Shown here: positions 17,133 through 26,218 of the stretch, piece by piece
Position numbering within the stretch: the stretch's first letter is position 1
Layout: every line of letters starts with the position of its first letter
Assembly: GCF_900110075.1 (NCBI RefSeq)
Contig: NZ_FOCJ01000008.1
Coordinates: forward strand, 1 to 64,000
Direction: 5' to 3'
Length of the DNA: 64,000 bases
DNA from: Paenibacillus sp. OV219
Lineage (GTDB): Bacteria > Bacillota > Bacilli > Paenibacillales > Paenibacillaceae
Notes under the pieces: generated by a model
What the model was told of the DNA's origin: nothing
Database searches by the model: none
What the model saw: the letters and a program-made list of their open reading frames with translations, nothing else
Translations under genes and position numbers: made by a program

Positions 17133-17255
17133 TTGTTTAAGGTAAATATAGCTGCATACTTAAATAGGTCAAACCAATGGGATTCATAGGAATCGCGTAT
17201 TTCACGAAGAGCTGTGCGCGGGTCTATGATGGAAGCAATCATTGGAGGTGGTCGT

Positions 17256-17957
17256 ATGGAAAATCAGGCAAGTGCAAATCAGCATGTTCACAGTACATTT
17301 AATGAAACGGCAGCGGTGTATGACCAGCAGCGGCGGAAGCTTATTCCTTGCTTTGACGATTTCTACGGAGTGGCTGCATCGCTTGCGGATTCACAGCATG
17401 AAGCGCCAAAGATTCTTGATCTTGGCGCAGGAACGGGCCTGTTCGCCTCGCTGCTGGTGCAGCGGTATCCGAATGCATCGCTAACGCTCATTGATCTGGC
17501 TGACAATATGCTGGACGTAGCGCGGGCGAGATTCAGCGGTAATCCGAATGTCCAGTATGTGTGCGCGGATTACACGAACTTCGTTACTCCGGATTCATAC
17601 GATATTATTATTTCGGGCTTGTCCATTCACCATCTATTGGACGCGGATAAGGTGCAGCTGTACAAGAACAGCTGGACGAATCTGCGAGAAAGCGGCGTGT
17701 TGATTAATGCGGATCAAGTGCTAGGTCACACGCCGTTCATTGATGAACGATACAAGTCGGATTGGCGAGGCAGAGTGGAAGCGAGCGGATTGAGCGGCGC
17801 TGAAATTGCCGCCGCGTACGAGCGGACGAAGCTGGATCGGATGACGGACCTTTCGTCGCAGCTTGGCTGGTTGACACAGGCCGGATTCCAGGATGTCGAT
17901 TGCGTGTACAAGTATTACAATTTCGTCGTCATGTTCGGTAGGAAGATGGCGGAATAG
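17256..17957 (+). CDS. Class I SAM-dependent methyltransferase
   Basis: A 233-residue cytosolic methyltransferase with the SAM-binding motif I ILDLGAGTGLFAS around residues 51-63. It is followed by the acidic LIDLADNML (motif post-I) and a VCADYTNF motif II region. The fold and length match UbiE/COQ5-like small-molecule methyltransferases; the acceptor is unknown. ATG 17256 follows GGAGGTGG by 7 nt. An 18-bp perfect hairpin after the stop ends transcription against the convergent WYL genes. Confidence 0.87.
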   Translation: MENQASANQHVHSTFNETAAVYDQQRRKLIPCFDDFYGVAASLADSQHEAPKILDLGAGTGLFASLLVQRYPNASLTLIDLADNMLDVARARFSGNPNVQYVCADYTNFVTPDSYDIIISGLSIHHLLDADKVQLYKNSWTNLRESGVLINADQVLGHTPFIDERYKSDWRGRVEASGLSGAEIAAAYERTKLDRMTDLSSQLGWLTQAGFQDVDCVYKYYNFVVMFGRKMAE

Positions 17958-17965
17958 GGAAAACA

Positions 17966-18001
17966 AACAAAGAGGCTTGCTGCGCAGCAAGCCTCTTTGT
18001 T
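17966..18001. terminator. Bidirectional terminator (perfect palindrome)
   Basis: AACAAAGAGGCTTGCTGC is followed directly by its exact reverse complement. It ends both the methyltransferase gene and the WYL operon, whose last codon starts at 18003. Confidence 0.88.
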
Positions 18002-18840
18002 TATGTCGCAAGCCCCTCCGAATCCTCTGCATCGACCGCGACCGCTTCCGCATATCGGTCTAATGCTTTCCTCGACGATTCGAGCATCCTCTTGCGTAGG
18101 TACTCGCCCTCTTTGACCCGAATCCGTCTGCCGAGAAACCGAATCTTGCTGAGCACATACTCGCTTTCGTCGCTTAGAAAGCTAAGTCGAATTGCGTAGA
18201 CGCTAGCATCCTCGTCATAGTCGACGGTCTTCTCGAAGCAAGAGAACGCGTAGAGAATACGAGACAGCTCCCGATTATAGGTGGGAACCACTTCAATAAC
18301 AGCCGATTCCTTACGCTTGTTCAATCGCTCGCGAATCGAGCTCAGCGCTTGCTGCACACGCTGCGGACTCATCTCAGCCTCGGCAATCGACATGATCTTA
18401 TCCAGCTTCGTGCTCATGAACGCACGCTTCCTCACGTTATACCAGAGCAAATACCATTCGCGCTTCACCATCGAATATTCGAGCTTATAAGGGACGCCTG
18501 CATAGGCTTCGTATTGGCGTCCGTCTCTCAGCGAGAACGTAAGCGAGATCGCGGCTGGGCTTGTAATGAAGCGGCTTATGCTGCGCAGAAGCGGATGATA
18601 GACCTGCTTCTCGAAGCTGCGAGTTTTCTCGATAAGATGCTCCTTCACTGCAAGCGATACATCTTCGCTTAGAATGGATTGCAGCTTCTCTAGCGTCTCC
18701 GTCGCAAAAGCCGCTTCCGCCGCTGGATGCTCCAGCATCAGCTTCAGCCACGCTCGCTCATGAGAAGTAACCATGAACGTGCCGGAGTCCTCCAGGCGGG
18801 AGATGACCTGGTAGTTGAATATTTTCTCAAACGGATTCAT
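18001..18840 (-). CDS. WYL-domain protein (second of pair)
   Basis: About 279 residues. The central part carries the WYL fold, including the literal KREWYLLWYN stretch, followed by the C-terminal WCX-like extension with many Arg and Glu residues. It has no clear N-terminal helix-turn-helix of its own. The start is ATG 18840, which overlaps the upstream WYL gene by 14 bp; TTG 18855 and 18870 are alternatives. The overlap implies tight coupling, like the PafB/PafC pairs of other bacteria. It is divergent from rlaP-rtcB, so it probably takes part in sensing RNA or nucleotide damage and controlling that repair operon. This role is inferred from position. Confidence 0.82.
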   Translation of the reverse strand: MNPFEKIFNYQVISRLEDSGTFMVTSHERAWLKLMLEHPAAEAAFATETLEKLQSILSEDVSLAVKEHLIEKTRSFEKQVYHPLLRSISRFITSPAAISLTFSLRDGRQYEAYAGVPYKLEYSMVKREWYLLWYNVRKRAFMSTKLDKIMSIAEAEMSPQRVQQALSSIRERLNKRKESAVIEVVPTYNRELSRILYAFSCFEKTVDYDEDASVYAIRLSFLSDESEYVLSKIRFLGRRIRVKEGEYLRKRMLESSRKALDRYAEAVAVDAEDSEGLAT

Positions 18841-20170
18841 AGTAGGACGCAATCTCCTTCCATTCCTCAATCATCTCACGTCTAAGCGTTGCGGGGGCAA
18901 GCACCTCACAGCTGGACCCGAAGCTGCGCAGCCACGGCCGGATTTCCGTCGTCCCGTTGACGATAATCTCGTAGATGAAGGAGTCTTCCTCTTCCTCTAC
19001 AATTTCCCCCCACTGTCCTTGCAGCAGCACTCGCTCCTTCACGAAGTTCGGCTCGGAACCGCCTGGATGAAAGAACCGTACGCGCACAGTCACGACGCGG
19101 CCGGTGTCGATGAGCCAGCTGTGCTTGATGCGCGTCTCCAACTCGGAGCGCTTCGCCTCGAATAACTCCTCGGCAACCTGCTCGCCTTCCGCAATCTGCG
19201 TCATCCCTTCCAGCCGGTACTTCCGAATGCCATCGCGGCTGTTGTTGGCGAGCATATACCAGCGGCCATATTGGTGGTCGTAGACGACCTTAATCGGCAG
19301 CGCAGTCTCCGCTCTGCCTTCATGCTCGCGCTCGAACAAGGGGTTCGTGTTCTTGGAGGCGTAGCTCGTATCCGATTTTGGCGAAAAATAAAGAAGCGTC
19401 ACTTTGCGTCGGTTCTGGATCGCCCCAAGCAGCGTAAACAGATGTGCCTCGTCCAGAATACGAGAGTAGTAGTGGTACTTGTATAGAAACGGCTCTGCGG
19501 CATCTGACATGCCGCCGCCACCGTCGTCACTGCTGCTTCGCTTATGCGCGGCGCTCTTCTTCAAATGATCGCGCAGCAGATAGCCTTGAACGGACGGTAT
19601 CTGTGTATTCGCCATCACATCAACAAAGTTCAATAGATCGCGCAGCTCCTCGCCCGTCAGCTTGCGAACGAGATCGTCTTGCATCCGATAGCGGTACGGC
19701 CGCGGACCCGGCTCCCGCTTGATGACGCCGACCTCCTCCAAGTAGCGCAGGTCGGAGCGGATCGTCTTCTCGTCCGGGAATAGCGCGATATGTGCGGTAT
19801 CAGGCGCATTGCAGCAGACGTCGAGCAGTTCCAGTGCCGTCTGCGGCTTCTCATCCAGTGCCGCCAGGAGCAGCGCGAGCCGGACGCTCTCCGATTCCTT
19901 GAGCGACTTGGCGCGGAACAGGAAGAGCAGCAACGGGTCAGCGGAATCATAGTAATTGAGGCGAAGCGCATCCGCAATTTCCTTGCTCTGCTCCTCGGGA
20001 AGTTGGCCCCCAGTGGAAGAAGCAATCTCCTTCAGCTTGCGAATCGTCTTGTCAAAGGTATGTACAGAGATACCTAGCCGCTTCGCGAATTGCTGCCGGT
20101 TATAGGCGCCGCTCGTTAGGACGAGCATCCGCAAGAACTGGATCTCTTTATCAAAGCTTTCTCTAGCCAA
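18827..20170 (-). CDS. WYL-domain transcriptional regulator (first of pair)
   Basis: A 447-residue regulator. The N-terminus has a helix-turn-helix (residues 22-48, RQQFAKRLGISVHTFDKTIRKL). A second winged-helix-like segment (DEKTIRSDLRYLEEVGVIKRE) lies around residue 134. The WYL domain follows, with the hallmark VYDHQYGRWYMLANNSRDG segment and a C-terminal WCX region. WYL domains bind ligands or nucleic-acid fragments and often control damage-response or defence genes. It lies back to back with rlaP, its likely target, with 165 bp between the starts. Confidence 0.88.
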   Translation of the reverse strand: MARESFDKEIQFLRMLVLTSGAYNRQQFAKRLGISVHTFDKTIRKLKEIASSTGGQLPEEQSKEIADALRLNYYDSADPLLLFLFRAKSLKESESVRLALLLAALDEKPQTALELLDVCCNAPDTAHIALFPDEKTIRSDLRYLEEVGVIKREPGPRPYRYRMQDDLVRKLTGEELRDLLNFVDVMANTQIPSVQGYLLRDHLKKSAAHKRSSSDDGGGGMSDAAEPFLYKYHYYSRILDEAHLFTLLGAIQNRRKVTLLYFSPKSDTSYASKNTNPLFEREHEGRAETALPIKVVYDHQYGRWYMLANNSRDGIRKYRLEGMTQIAEGEQVAEELFEAKRSELETRIKHSWLIDTGRVVTVRVRFFHPGGSEPNFVKERVLLQGQWGEIVEEEEDSFIYEIIVNGTTEIRPWLRSFGSSCEVLAPATLRREMIEEWKEIASYYESV

Positions 20171-20335
20171 GCTGGTAACCTCCTCTGCGGTGCACGATGC
20201 TCTAATGGTAACATTTTAACAGGGGATGCTTGGAAACTGAATGGGGATTTATGGGGTCGTCATACTTTCGCCATGTTCACGAGCAGAGAAACCGGAGACA
20301 ATAGGTGCAGTTGAAGAAAAGGGAGGCGGCGGCAT

Positions 20336-21130
20336 ATGACCGTATATACGCGAGAACAAATTGTAGAACAGCTAAGAGGAATTGAACGCGAGGAAAATGT
20401 CCGTATCGTCTATGCTTGTGAGTCCGGCAGCAGGGCATGGGGATTTCCGTCCAAAGACAGCGATTACGATGTGCGCTTCATCTATGTGCGACCCGCAGAG
20501 TGGTACTTATCGATATTCGACAAACGTGATGTCATCGAGCGTCCGATCAGCAGCATGCTGGACATGAGCGGCTGGGATATCGGCAAAGCGTTGCAACTAT
20601 TTCGCAAATCGAACCCTCCTCTCCTCGAATGGCTGCAATCGCCGATTCCTTATTTGGAAGAAACGACGATTGCACGGCTAATTCGAGGCTTGGCAAAGCA
20701 GGCATTCTCGCCGCGATCCTGTCTCTATCATTACTTACATATGGCAAGAGGCAACTACCGCGCTTATTTGCAAGGGGATCAAGTGAGGTTGAAGAAATAC
20801 TTTTACGTGCTGCGGCCGATACTGGCTTGCAGATGGATCGAGCGGGAGAACACGATGCCGCCTATGGAATTTCAGACGCTTGTAGATGAGATGCTGCCGG
20901 AGGGAAGCGAGCTAACGGACACCATTCATCAGCTGCTCGCTCGCAAAATCGCCGGTGATGAGCTGAATTACGAGCCGCGTCTTGACGTGCTGAACGAATA
21001 TCTGGAGCAGGAAATAGCTTATTTCGAGACCGAGGCACAGGCAGTGAGCAGCGCGGACACGCTTGCAGAAGAGAGACTCAATCAACTATTTCGCGCCGCA
21101 ATTGCGGAAGCGTGGGGAAGAGGGATATAG
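20336..21130 (+). CDS. RlaP-type nucleotidyltransferase (RNA ligase-associated)
   Basis: A 264-residue DNA polymerase beta-superfamily nucleotidyltransferase of the YcgL/Nuc-transf_2 (RlaP) type. The active-site signature is clear: G31-S32 in ESGSRAWGF, followed by D43 and D45 in SDYDVRFIY. The helical C-terminal half has the LYHYLHMARGNYRAYL segment typical of the family. GGGAGGCGG lies before the ATG. Its stop codon directly abuts the ATG of rtcB with no spacer, which ties it to RNA repair. RlaP is thought to modify RNA ends together with RtcB; the precise reaction is not established. Confidence 0.87.
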   Translation: MTVYTREQIVEQLRGIEREENVRIVYACESGSRAWGFPSKDSDYDVRFIYVRPAEWYLSIFDKRDVIERPISSMLDMSGWDIGKALQLFRKSNPPLLEWLQSPIPYLEETTIARLIRGLAKQAFSPRSCLYHYLHMARGNYRAYLQGDQVRLKKYFYVLRPILACRWIERENTMPPMEFQTLVDEMLPEGSELTDTIHQLLARKIAGDELNYEPRLDVLNEYLEQEIAYFETEAQAVSSADTLAEERLNQLFRAAIAEAWGRGI

Positions 21131-22357
21131 ATGGCTTATACAACAATTGAAGGCGTCCGTGTCTGGGGAACACCTGATGAAGGAGCGGTCGCACAAGCGC
21201 TGACTTGTGCGGAAACTGGCAACGTGGTGCAGACCTTGCTCATGGCGGATCATCACAAAGGGTACAGCCAGCCCATTGGCGGCGTCGTTGTCTATGATGG
21301 ACAGATTTCGCCATCCGGAGTCGGCTATGATATTGGCTGTGGGAACAAGGCGGTTCGGACGAACTTGCTGGCAAGCGAGATTAAGCCTAAGATTGCAGCG
21401 ATTATGGACACGATCGCGCAGCGTATCTCATTTGGCGTCGGCCGTGTGAACGATGTGCAGGTCGATCATGAACTGTTCGATGACCCGGACTGGGCCGTGT
21501 ACAAGGCGATTGGCAAGCAGGAGCATGATAAGCTCTTCTCCTTGGCGCGGACTCAGCTTGGGACCGTGGGAAGCGGGAACCATTTTGTCGATTTGTTCGA
21601 GGAGCAGGCAACGGGGCGGTTGTGGGTGGCGAATCATTTCGGCAGCCGCGGGTTCGGGCACAAGACAGCGAGCGGCTTCCTCAATCTCGCAGTCGGCAGG
21701 GAGTTTCTAGGCAGTGCGCCAGGGGAGAAAATGGACCAACCGCCTACACTGCTTGGCATTGATAGTGAGCTTGGAGACATGTACTACCGTGCCATGCGGC
21801 TCGCTGGTCGGTATGCATATGCCGGACGTGATTATGTGATGAATCAGGTGCTGTCCATTCTTGGCGCAGAGGCGGATATGGAGGTGCACAATCACCATAA
21901 CTATGCGTGGAAAGAGCAGCACTTCGGTAAGGAGACGATCGTCGTCCGCAAAGGAGCGACGCCTTCAGCCCCAGGACAGCTCGGGTTTATCGGCGGCAGC
22001 ATGGGCGATATTTCGGTTATTGTGCGTGGGAAAGCTACGGAGGAGAATCGCGATGCGTGCTACAGCACCGTGCACGGAGCGGGACGAGTGATGAGCCGGA
22101 CGGCAGCCGCAGGCAAAATGAACTGGAAGACGCGGCGGCGAAGCGGTGGCTTAATCTCTCCGCAGCAGATGAAGCAGGCTGTAGATGAGTTCGGTGTCGT
22201 TCTTCGCGGAGCGGGTACGGACGAGAGTCCATTCGTCTACCGCAAGCTGCAGGATGTGCTGGATGCGCATCGTGAAACTATTGACGTGCTTCATGTGCTG
22301 AAGCCGTTCGGGGTATGTATGGCTGGTGCGGATGAATTTGATCCGTACAAAGATTAA
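21131..22357 (+). CDS. rtcB: RNA-splicing ligase RtcB
   Basis: A GTP- and Mn-dependent ligase that joins RNA 2',3'-cyclic phosphate or 3'-phosphate ends to 5'-OH ends, 408 residues. Metal ligands match the family: D67 and C70 (GYDIGCGNK), H151 (GSGNHF), H169 (VANHFGSRG) and H253 (VHNHHN). The guanylated nucleophile corresponds to H315 in STVHGAGRVMSR. RKGATPS near 273 is the conserved nucleotide loop. The length is that of the shorter bacterial RtcB2/3-type forms. It is co-transcribed with rlaP and divergent from the WYL pair. No RtcA cyclase gene is present here. Confidence 0.95.
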   Translation: MAYTTIEGVRVWGTPDEGAVAQALTCAETGNVVQTLLMADHHKGYSQPIGGVVVYDGQISPSGVGYDIGCGNKAVRTNLLASEIKPKIAAIMDTIAQRISFGVGRVNDVQVDHELFDDPDWAVYKAIGKQEHDKLFSLARTQLGTVGSGNHFVDLFEEQATGRLWVANHFGSRGFGHKTASGFLNLAVGREFLGSAPGEKMDQPPTLLGIDSELGDMYYRAMRLAGRYAYAGRDYVMNQVLSILGAEADMEVHNHHNYAWKEQHFGKETIVVRKGATPSAPGQLGFIGGSMGDISVIVRGKATEENRDACYSTVHGAGRVMSRTAAAGKMNWKTRRRSGGLISPQQMKQAVDEFGVVLRGAGTDESPFVYRKLQDVLDAHRETIDVLHVLKPFGVCMAGADEFDPYKD

Positions 22358-22611
22358 TAGGCTGGTTGAGTTAGGGAATAGGATATTGGACCTAGAGTGA
22401 CAATGAATGAATTCATGTATTCTTATGGCTATGTGGCAAATTCGCAGGGATATATGGATAACTATGGAATATAGGAATGACCCGATAGTCGCTTGCGTAA
22501 ACCCGCGTAACACGGTGTCGAATCGAGTCGACTAGGGAGATCGATATAGTGTAGGATGCGTGTATAGATGAGGCTATCCCCCGTAGGCCCTATTTTAGGA
22601 AAAAAAGAGGA
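22358..22611 (+). other. Gene-free stretch after rtcB
   Basis: About 250 bp without an open frame or RNA gene that I can recognise. It contains a 10-bp palindrome ATGAATTCAT and no clear terminator for rtcB. It leads into the promoter of the amidase gene. Confidence 0.5.
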
Positions 22612-22640
22612 TGTCGCTTTCTACCAGCTGCTGATATAAT
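22612..22640 (+). promoter_or_regulatory. Extended -10 promoter of amidase gene
   Basis: TGATATAAT is a consensus TATAAT with the extended TG motif. It has a weak -35 (TGTCGC) at a 17-bp spacing. It lies 37 nt before the amidase ATG, where AAGGAG provides the ribosome binding site. Confidence 0.7.
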
Positions 22641-22676
22641 GGGAATCAACCTTTTTTTTACGCGGAAGGAGATTCT

Positions 22677-23786
22677 ATGCGCAAACTCATCAGTCTCGCT
22701 ATTATTATGATTCTAGTTGTCGGTTCACTAGGCATGACAATGGCGGCAGCCACATCAAAGTTCCCTTACCAGGCTAAAGTAAACACCACAGAATTGAACG
22801 TTCGAAGCGAGCCATCACTTCAGGCATCGGTCGTCGGTCAGCTGAAATCGGGTGACGTCGTAACGGTAACGGACGAAGAAAGCGACGGCTGGGTACAGAT
22901 TAAGAAAAATAAATTGACCGGCTGGGCGGCGGGCTATTTGCTCCGCAAGCTGGACAGCTCGGGACAGCCTGAGAATGCAACGGCAGCCACGTCGCCACCG
23001 ACAAGCGGCACTGTAAGTACTAATTCGGGATCGACTGCGACCGTCCTGACGGAATCGCTTCGAATTCGTTCCGGCCCAGGCACGAGCTATAAAGTGGTCG
23101 GCTCACTCGCACAAGGCGAGCAGGTGACGATTAACGGCAGCCAAGGGAGTTGGCTAAAGATAAAGACAACGGCAAAGGTGAATGGCTGGGTTGCGAAGCA
23201 GTACGTTGGCAAAGGCGCACCGTTGTCGGCTCAATCATCCGGCAGAGGGCTGCGAGGCAAGCTCATCGTCGTTGACGCCGGGCATGGCGGTAATGATCCG
23301 GGCATGATCGGCACAACGCAGGATACGAAGGAGAAGACGCTCACGCTCAGCACGGCGAACTATCTGAAGCAGGAGCTCATAAGGCTAGGCGCTCGCGTCA
23401 TAATGACGCGTACAACAGATGTGAAGCCGGAGCTGTCGGAGCGCGTGCGGATTAGTGAATCGGCACACGCGGATGCTTTTGTCAGCATTCATTATAATTC
23501 GTCGGTGAAGAAGTCGACCGGAACGTTGACGTTCTTCTACTCGGAGAAGAAGGATCGTCCGCTTGCGCAGGCTGTAGAAGCGGAGCTAAAGCAAGGCATT
23601 GGCCTCCGCAGCAACGGCGTGTCGTTCGGTGATCTCTACGTGCTGCGTGAGAACAACACGGTCGCTACGCTCGTGGAGCTCGGCTTCTTGTCGAATCCGA
23701 AGGATGAATCGCTCGTTCGCGGCGCTTCCTATCAGAGGAAGGCAGCTGCGGCGATTGCGAGAGGGCTTGCGGATTATTTTGGATAA
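22677..23786 (+). CDS. N-acetylmuramoyl-L-alanine amidase with two SH3b domains
   Basis: A secreted cell-wall hydrolase of 369 residues. A signal peptide (1-24, ending MAAA) is followed by bacterial SH3 domain 1 (about 33-92), a Ser/Thr linker, SH3 domain 2 (122-180), and an Amidase_3 catalytic domain (195-369). Zinc ligands H203 (DAGHGGNDPG), E219 and H272 (SIHYNSS) and the catalytic E334 (LVELGFLSN) are all present. It cleaves the bond between muramic acid and the stem peptide; the SH3b pair should bind peptidoglycan. A strong extended -10 promoter precedes it and a terminator follows. Confidence 0.94.
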   Translation: MRKLISLAIIMILVVGSLGMTMAAATSKFPYQAKVNTTELNVRSEPSLQASVVGQLKSGDVVTVTDEESDGWVQIKKNKLTGWAAGYLLRKLDSSGQPENATAATSPPTSGTVSTNSGSTATVLTESLRIRSGPGTSYKVVGSLAQGEQVTINGSQGSWLKIKTTAKVNGWVAKQYVGKGAPLSAQSSGRGLRGKLIVVDAGHGGNDPGMIGTTQDTKEKTLTLSTANYLKQELIRLGARVIMTRTTDVKPELSERVRISESAHADAFVSIHYNSSVKKSTGTLTFFYSEKKDRPLAQAVEAELKQGIGLRSNGVSFGDLYVLRENNTVATLVELGFLSNPKDESLVRGASYQRKAAAAIARGLADYFG

Positions 23787-23795
23787 CTAGATTTG

Positions 23796-23828
23796 AGGCT
23801 GCCGGGCAATTGCCTGGTAGCCTTTTTT
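23796..23828 (+). terminator. Terminator of amidase gene
   Basis: AGGCTGCCGGGC pairs with GCCTGGTAGCCT around a 4-nt loop, followed by a T-run. Confidence 0.88.
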
Positions 23829-23878
23829 GTGCGAATTGGTTACATTTACTAGGGGGACGTTACTAGTTTGAAACCGAA

Positions 23879-23896
23879 CTGTAACTGTTCTGTAAC
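23879..23896 (+). promoter_or_regulatory. PHO-box-like direct repeat
   Basis: Two exact copies of CTGTAAC start 11 bp apart (23879 and 23890), with a weaker TTGAAA another 11 bp upstream. This is the spacing of OmpR/PhoB-type response-regulator sites: PhoB boxes are CTGTNA repeats and Bacillus PhoP sites are TTAACA-like repeats at 11 bp. The second copy touches the -35 of the acyltransferase promoter. Confidence 0.5.
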
Positions 23897-23923
23897 GACA
23901 TAAACCAACAATCGTTTTATAAT
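23895..23923 (+). promoter_or_regulatory. Promoter of acyltransferase gene
   Basis: ACGACA and a consensus TATAAT are separated by 17 bp. They lie about 80 nt before the chosen GTG start and overlap the PHO-box-like repeat. Confidence 0.65.
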
Positions 23924-24001
23924 GATTCATGCAGGTTACATATTTGAGAGTTATTGAAGCAAGAGTGAGAGTTGCCCATTAACGGAAGGAGAAGGAAGCA
24001 A

Positions 24002-26125
24002 GTGCCAAAACCATTAGGAAACAGTGGACGCTATATGCCTGGATTGGATGGATTGCGAGCGATCGCTGTCTTTGCGGTCATCGCCTATCATCTTAACTTA
24101 TCGTGGGTGCCAGGCGGACTGCTGGGCGTTGGCATGTTTTTTGTCCTTTCCGGCTATCTGATTACGGATATTCTATTAAAGCAGCATAGTAGAGGGAATA
24201 AGCTGGCACTCGGTGATTTCTGGATTCGCCGCGCTCGCAGGCTGCTGCCTGCTATGATCATTATGTTGGGGCTTGTCTCGATATGGCTGGCGACGACTGA
24301 TCCGCAGCGGCTGTACACATTACGCGGAGAGATTGGTGCAGCTCTGCTCTATATGAGCAATTGGCGGCTAATCTATCATCAAGTATCGTACTTCGAGAGC
24401 TTCGGTCCGCCATCACCGCTCGGGCATTTGTGGTCGCTTGCGGTTGAAGAGCAGTTCTATCTCGTCTGGCCGATGCTGCTCGCGATACTCGTGAAGTTCG
24501 TACCGCGGCGCGGCACGCTGGCACTCGTTATCCTGGCTGGTGCGGCAGTATCGGCTCTTGCGATGGCCTATATTTATGTGCCGCAGCTCGATCCAAGCCG
24601 TGTCTACTATGGCACGGATACACGTTCTTTCGCGCTGTTGATCGGCGCAGCGCTCGCTGTGGTGTGGCCAAGCTGGAAGCTTGCGGACCTGATTGCATCG
24701 AAGCGTGCGGTGAAAGCGCTTGATACGATCGGCGTCATTGGATTCTCCGTCATAGTGGCCATGATTGCGATGGTGGGCGAGTACGATGCGTTCCTTTATC
24801 GCGGAGGCATGGTCGTCCTATCGATTGCTACGGCCGCTGTAGTTGCGGCGCTAGCGCATCCGGACAGCTGGCTTGCCCGCATCATTGGATGCAAACCGCT
24901 GCAATGGTTCGGTGCAAGGTCGTACGGCATCTATCTGTACCATTATCCAGTCATTGCGCTCTCAACTCCGGCGGCTGAGCTGGATATATTCAATCCGGTG
25001 CGCGCATTGTTGCAAATTCTCGCATCTGTAGCACTAGCGGAGCTGTCCTGGCGATTCGTAGAGGAGCCAATCCGCCACGGTGCGATTGGGAAGCTGGTGC
25101 AGCTGCTGAAGCAGTCGTCAATTGGTAGAAGATCGAGCCGTAAGTTGATGCTCGCCTCGGTCTGCTTGCTTGCTGTCGTCAGCGTATCCTGCTCGGGACA
25201 AAGAAATATTGTCATAGGAGATTCCGCCAAAAACATTGACATGGGCGTTAGAGGCGGAGGCCCAGCTCTTGCAGGGGGACAAGCTGTAGTAACAGGCGGA
25301 GGTTCTGCGGGTGGCTTAGTGCCAACCGTAACGAATCCGTCGACGGATTCGAAAGGGTCATCCGATCAGCATGATGCGAGTCAGACCGATAGTAATGGCG
25401 CGCAAGGCACTACGGATGCACCGACCGGTGAAGTGAACCCTGATGCAGATGGCGATGGCGATGTGACGGACAAGCCTACTGATGCGAGGCCTACGGATGA
25501 AGATCAGCAGAGCTCGGAGCAAGCTGCATCAGGGCAAAATCAGGACGGAGCCGGATCGGGTCAGCCTTCGAAGGATAGTGGCGGGAGTTCGACTCCACCA
25601 GGTAAGCCGCAGGAATCGGATACGCCGCCGCCGAGCAAGCCGAATACGCCAGTCGCGCCGGAAGATACGGTAACGGTCATCGGCGACTCGATAATTCTGG
25701 ACGCGAAGCCCTACTTGGAGAAACTAATCAATGGGATCGTCGTGGAAGGCAAGGTTGGCCGGCAAATGTTCGAGTCAGACGAAGTAGTGGAAGAACTGAA
25801 GCGGAACAAGCAGCTCGGCCATACGGTCGTAATCGAGCTCGGCACGAACGGATCGTTCACAACGAAGCAGCTCGATTCGCTGCTTGAAGCAATCGGTGAT
25901 GATCGGCGAGTCGTGCTCGTGAACACACGCGTGCCGCGCAAGTGGCAGGACGTCGTGAACGACTTGCTCAGTGAAACGATCAAGAATACGCCTAGCTTAA
26001 CGCTTATCGACTGGTATTCCGCAAGCAAAGGGCGTGAAGACTTCTTCGGCAAGGACGGTGTCCACCTGAAGAAGCACGGCGCTGAATTTTTCGCGAATTT
26101 GCTCGTTCAAGGCATTGGACATTGA
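24002..26125 (+). CDS. OatA-like membrane O-acyltransferase with SGNH domain
   Basis: About 707 residues. The N-terminal ~390 residues are an acyltransferase-3 domain with ten or so membrane helices, including the family opening YMPGLDGLRAIAVFAVIAYH and the FFVLSGYLIT motif. A long Asp/Gly/Ser/Pro-rich linker (about 420-550) leads to an extracellular SGNH-type esterase/transferase domain with S563 (VIGDSII), and D685 and H688 (KDGVHLKKHG). This architecture is that of OatA-type enzymes that O-acetylate peptidoglycan or another wall polymer. The GTG at 24002 follows AAGGAG by 10 nt; a TTG at 23972 is less likely. The upstream PHO-box-like repeat suggests phosphate-linked wall remodelling. Confidence 0.88.
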   Translation: MPKPLGNSGRYMPGLDGLRAIAVFAVIAYHLNLSWVPGGLLGVGMFFVLSGYLITDILLKQHSRGNKLALGDFWIRRARRLLPAMIIMLGLVSIWLATTDPQRLYTLRGEIGAALLYMSNWRLIYHQVSYFESFGPPSPLGHLWSLAVEEQFYLVWPMLLAILVKFVPRRGTLALVILAGAAVSALAMAYIYVPQLDPSRVYYGTDTRSFALLIGAALAVVWPSWKLADLIASKRAVKALDTIGVIGFSVIVAMIAMVGEYDAFLYRGGMVVLSIATAAVVAALAHPDSWLARIIGCKPLQWFGARSYGIYLYHYPVIALSTPAAELDIFNPVRALLQILASVALAELSWRFVEEPIRHGAIGKLVQLLKQSSIGRRSSRKLMLASVCLLAVVSVSCSGQRNIVIGDSAKNIDMGVRGGGPALAGGQAVVTGGGSAGGLVPTVTNPSTDSKGSSDQHDASQTDSNGAQGTTDAPTGEVNPDADGDGDVTDKPTDARPTDEDQQSSEQAASGQNQDGAGSGQPSKDSGGSSTPPGKPQESDTPPPSKPNTPVAPEDTVTVIGDSIILDAKPYLEKLINGIVVEGKVGRQMFESDEVVEELKRNKQLGHTVVIELGTNGSFTTKQLDSLLEAIGDDRRVVLVNTRVPRKWQDVVNDLLSETIKNTPSLTLIDWYSASKGREDFFGKDGVHLKKHGAEFFANLLVQGIGH

Positions 26126-26138
26126 CACGCAGTAACAA

Positions 26139-26193
26139 GAAGTCCCCGCTCTCGCGCATCGAAAGGATGCGTAAGGGCGGGGACTTCTTCTGT
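26139..26193. terminator. Bidirectional terminator
   Basis: GAAGTCCCCGC pairs with GCGGGGACTTC, and an inner CGCATC/GATGCG stem is capped by GAAAG. It lies between the acyltransferase gene and the convergent small gene. Confidence 0.85.
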
Positions 26194-26218
26194 TATGCGG
26201 CAATCGGTTGCGCTCGCT

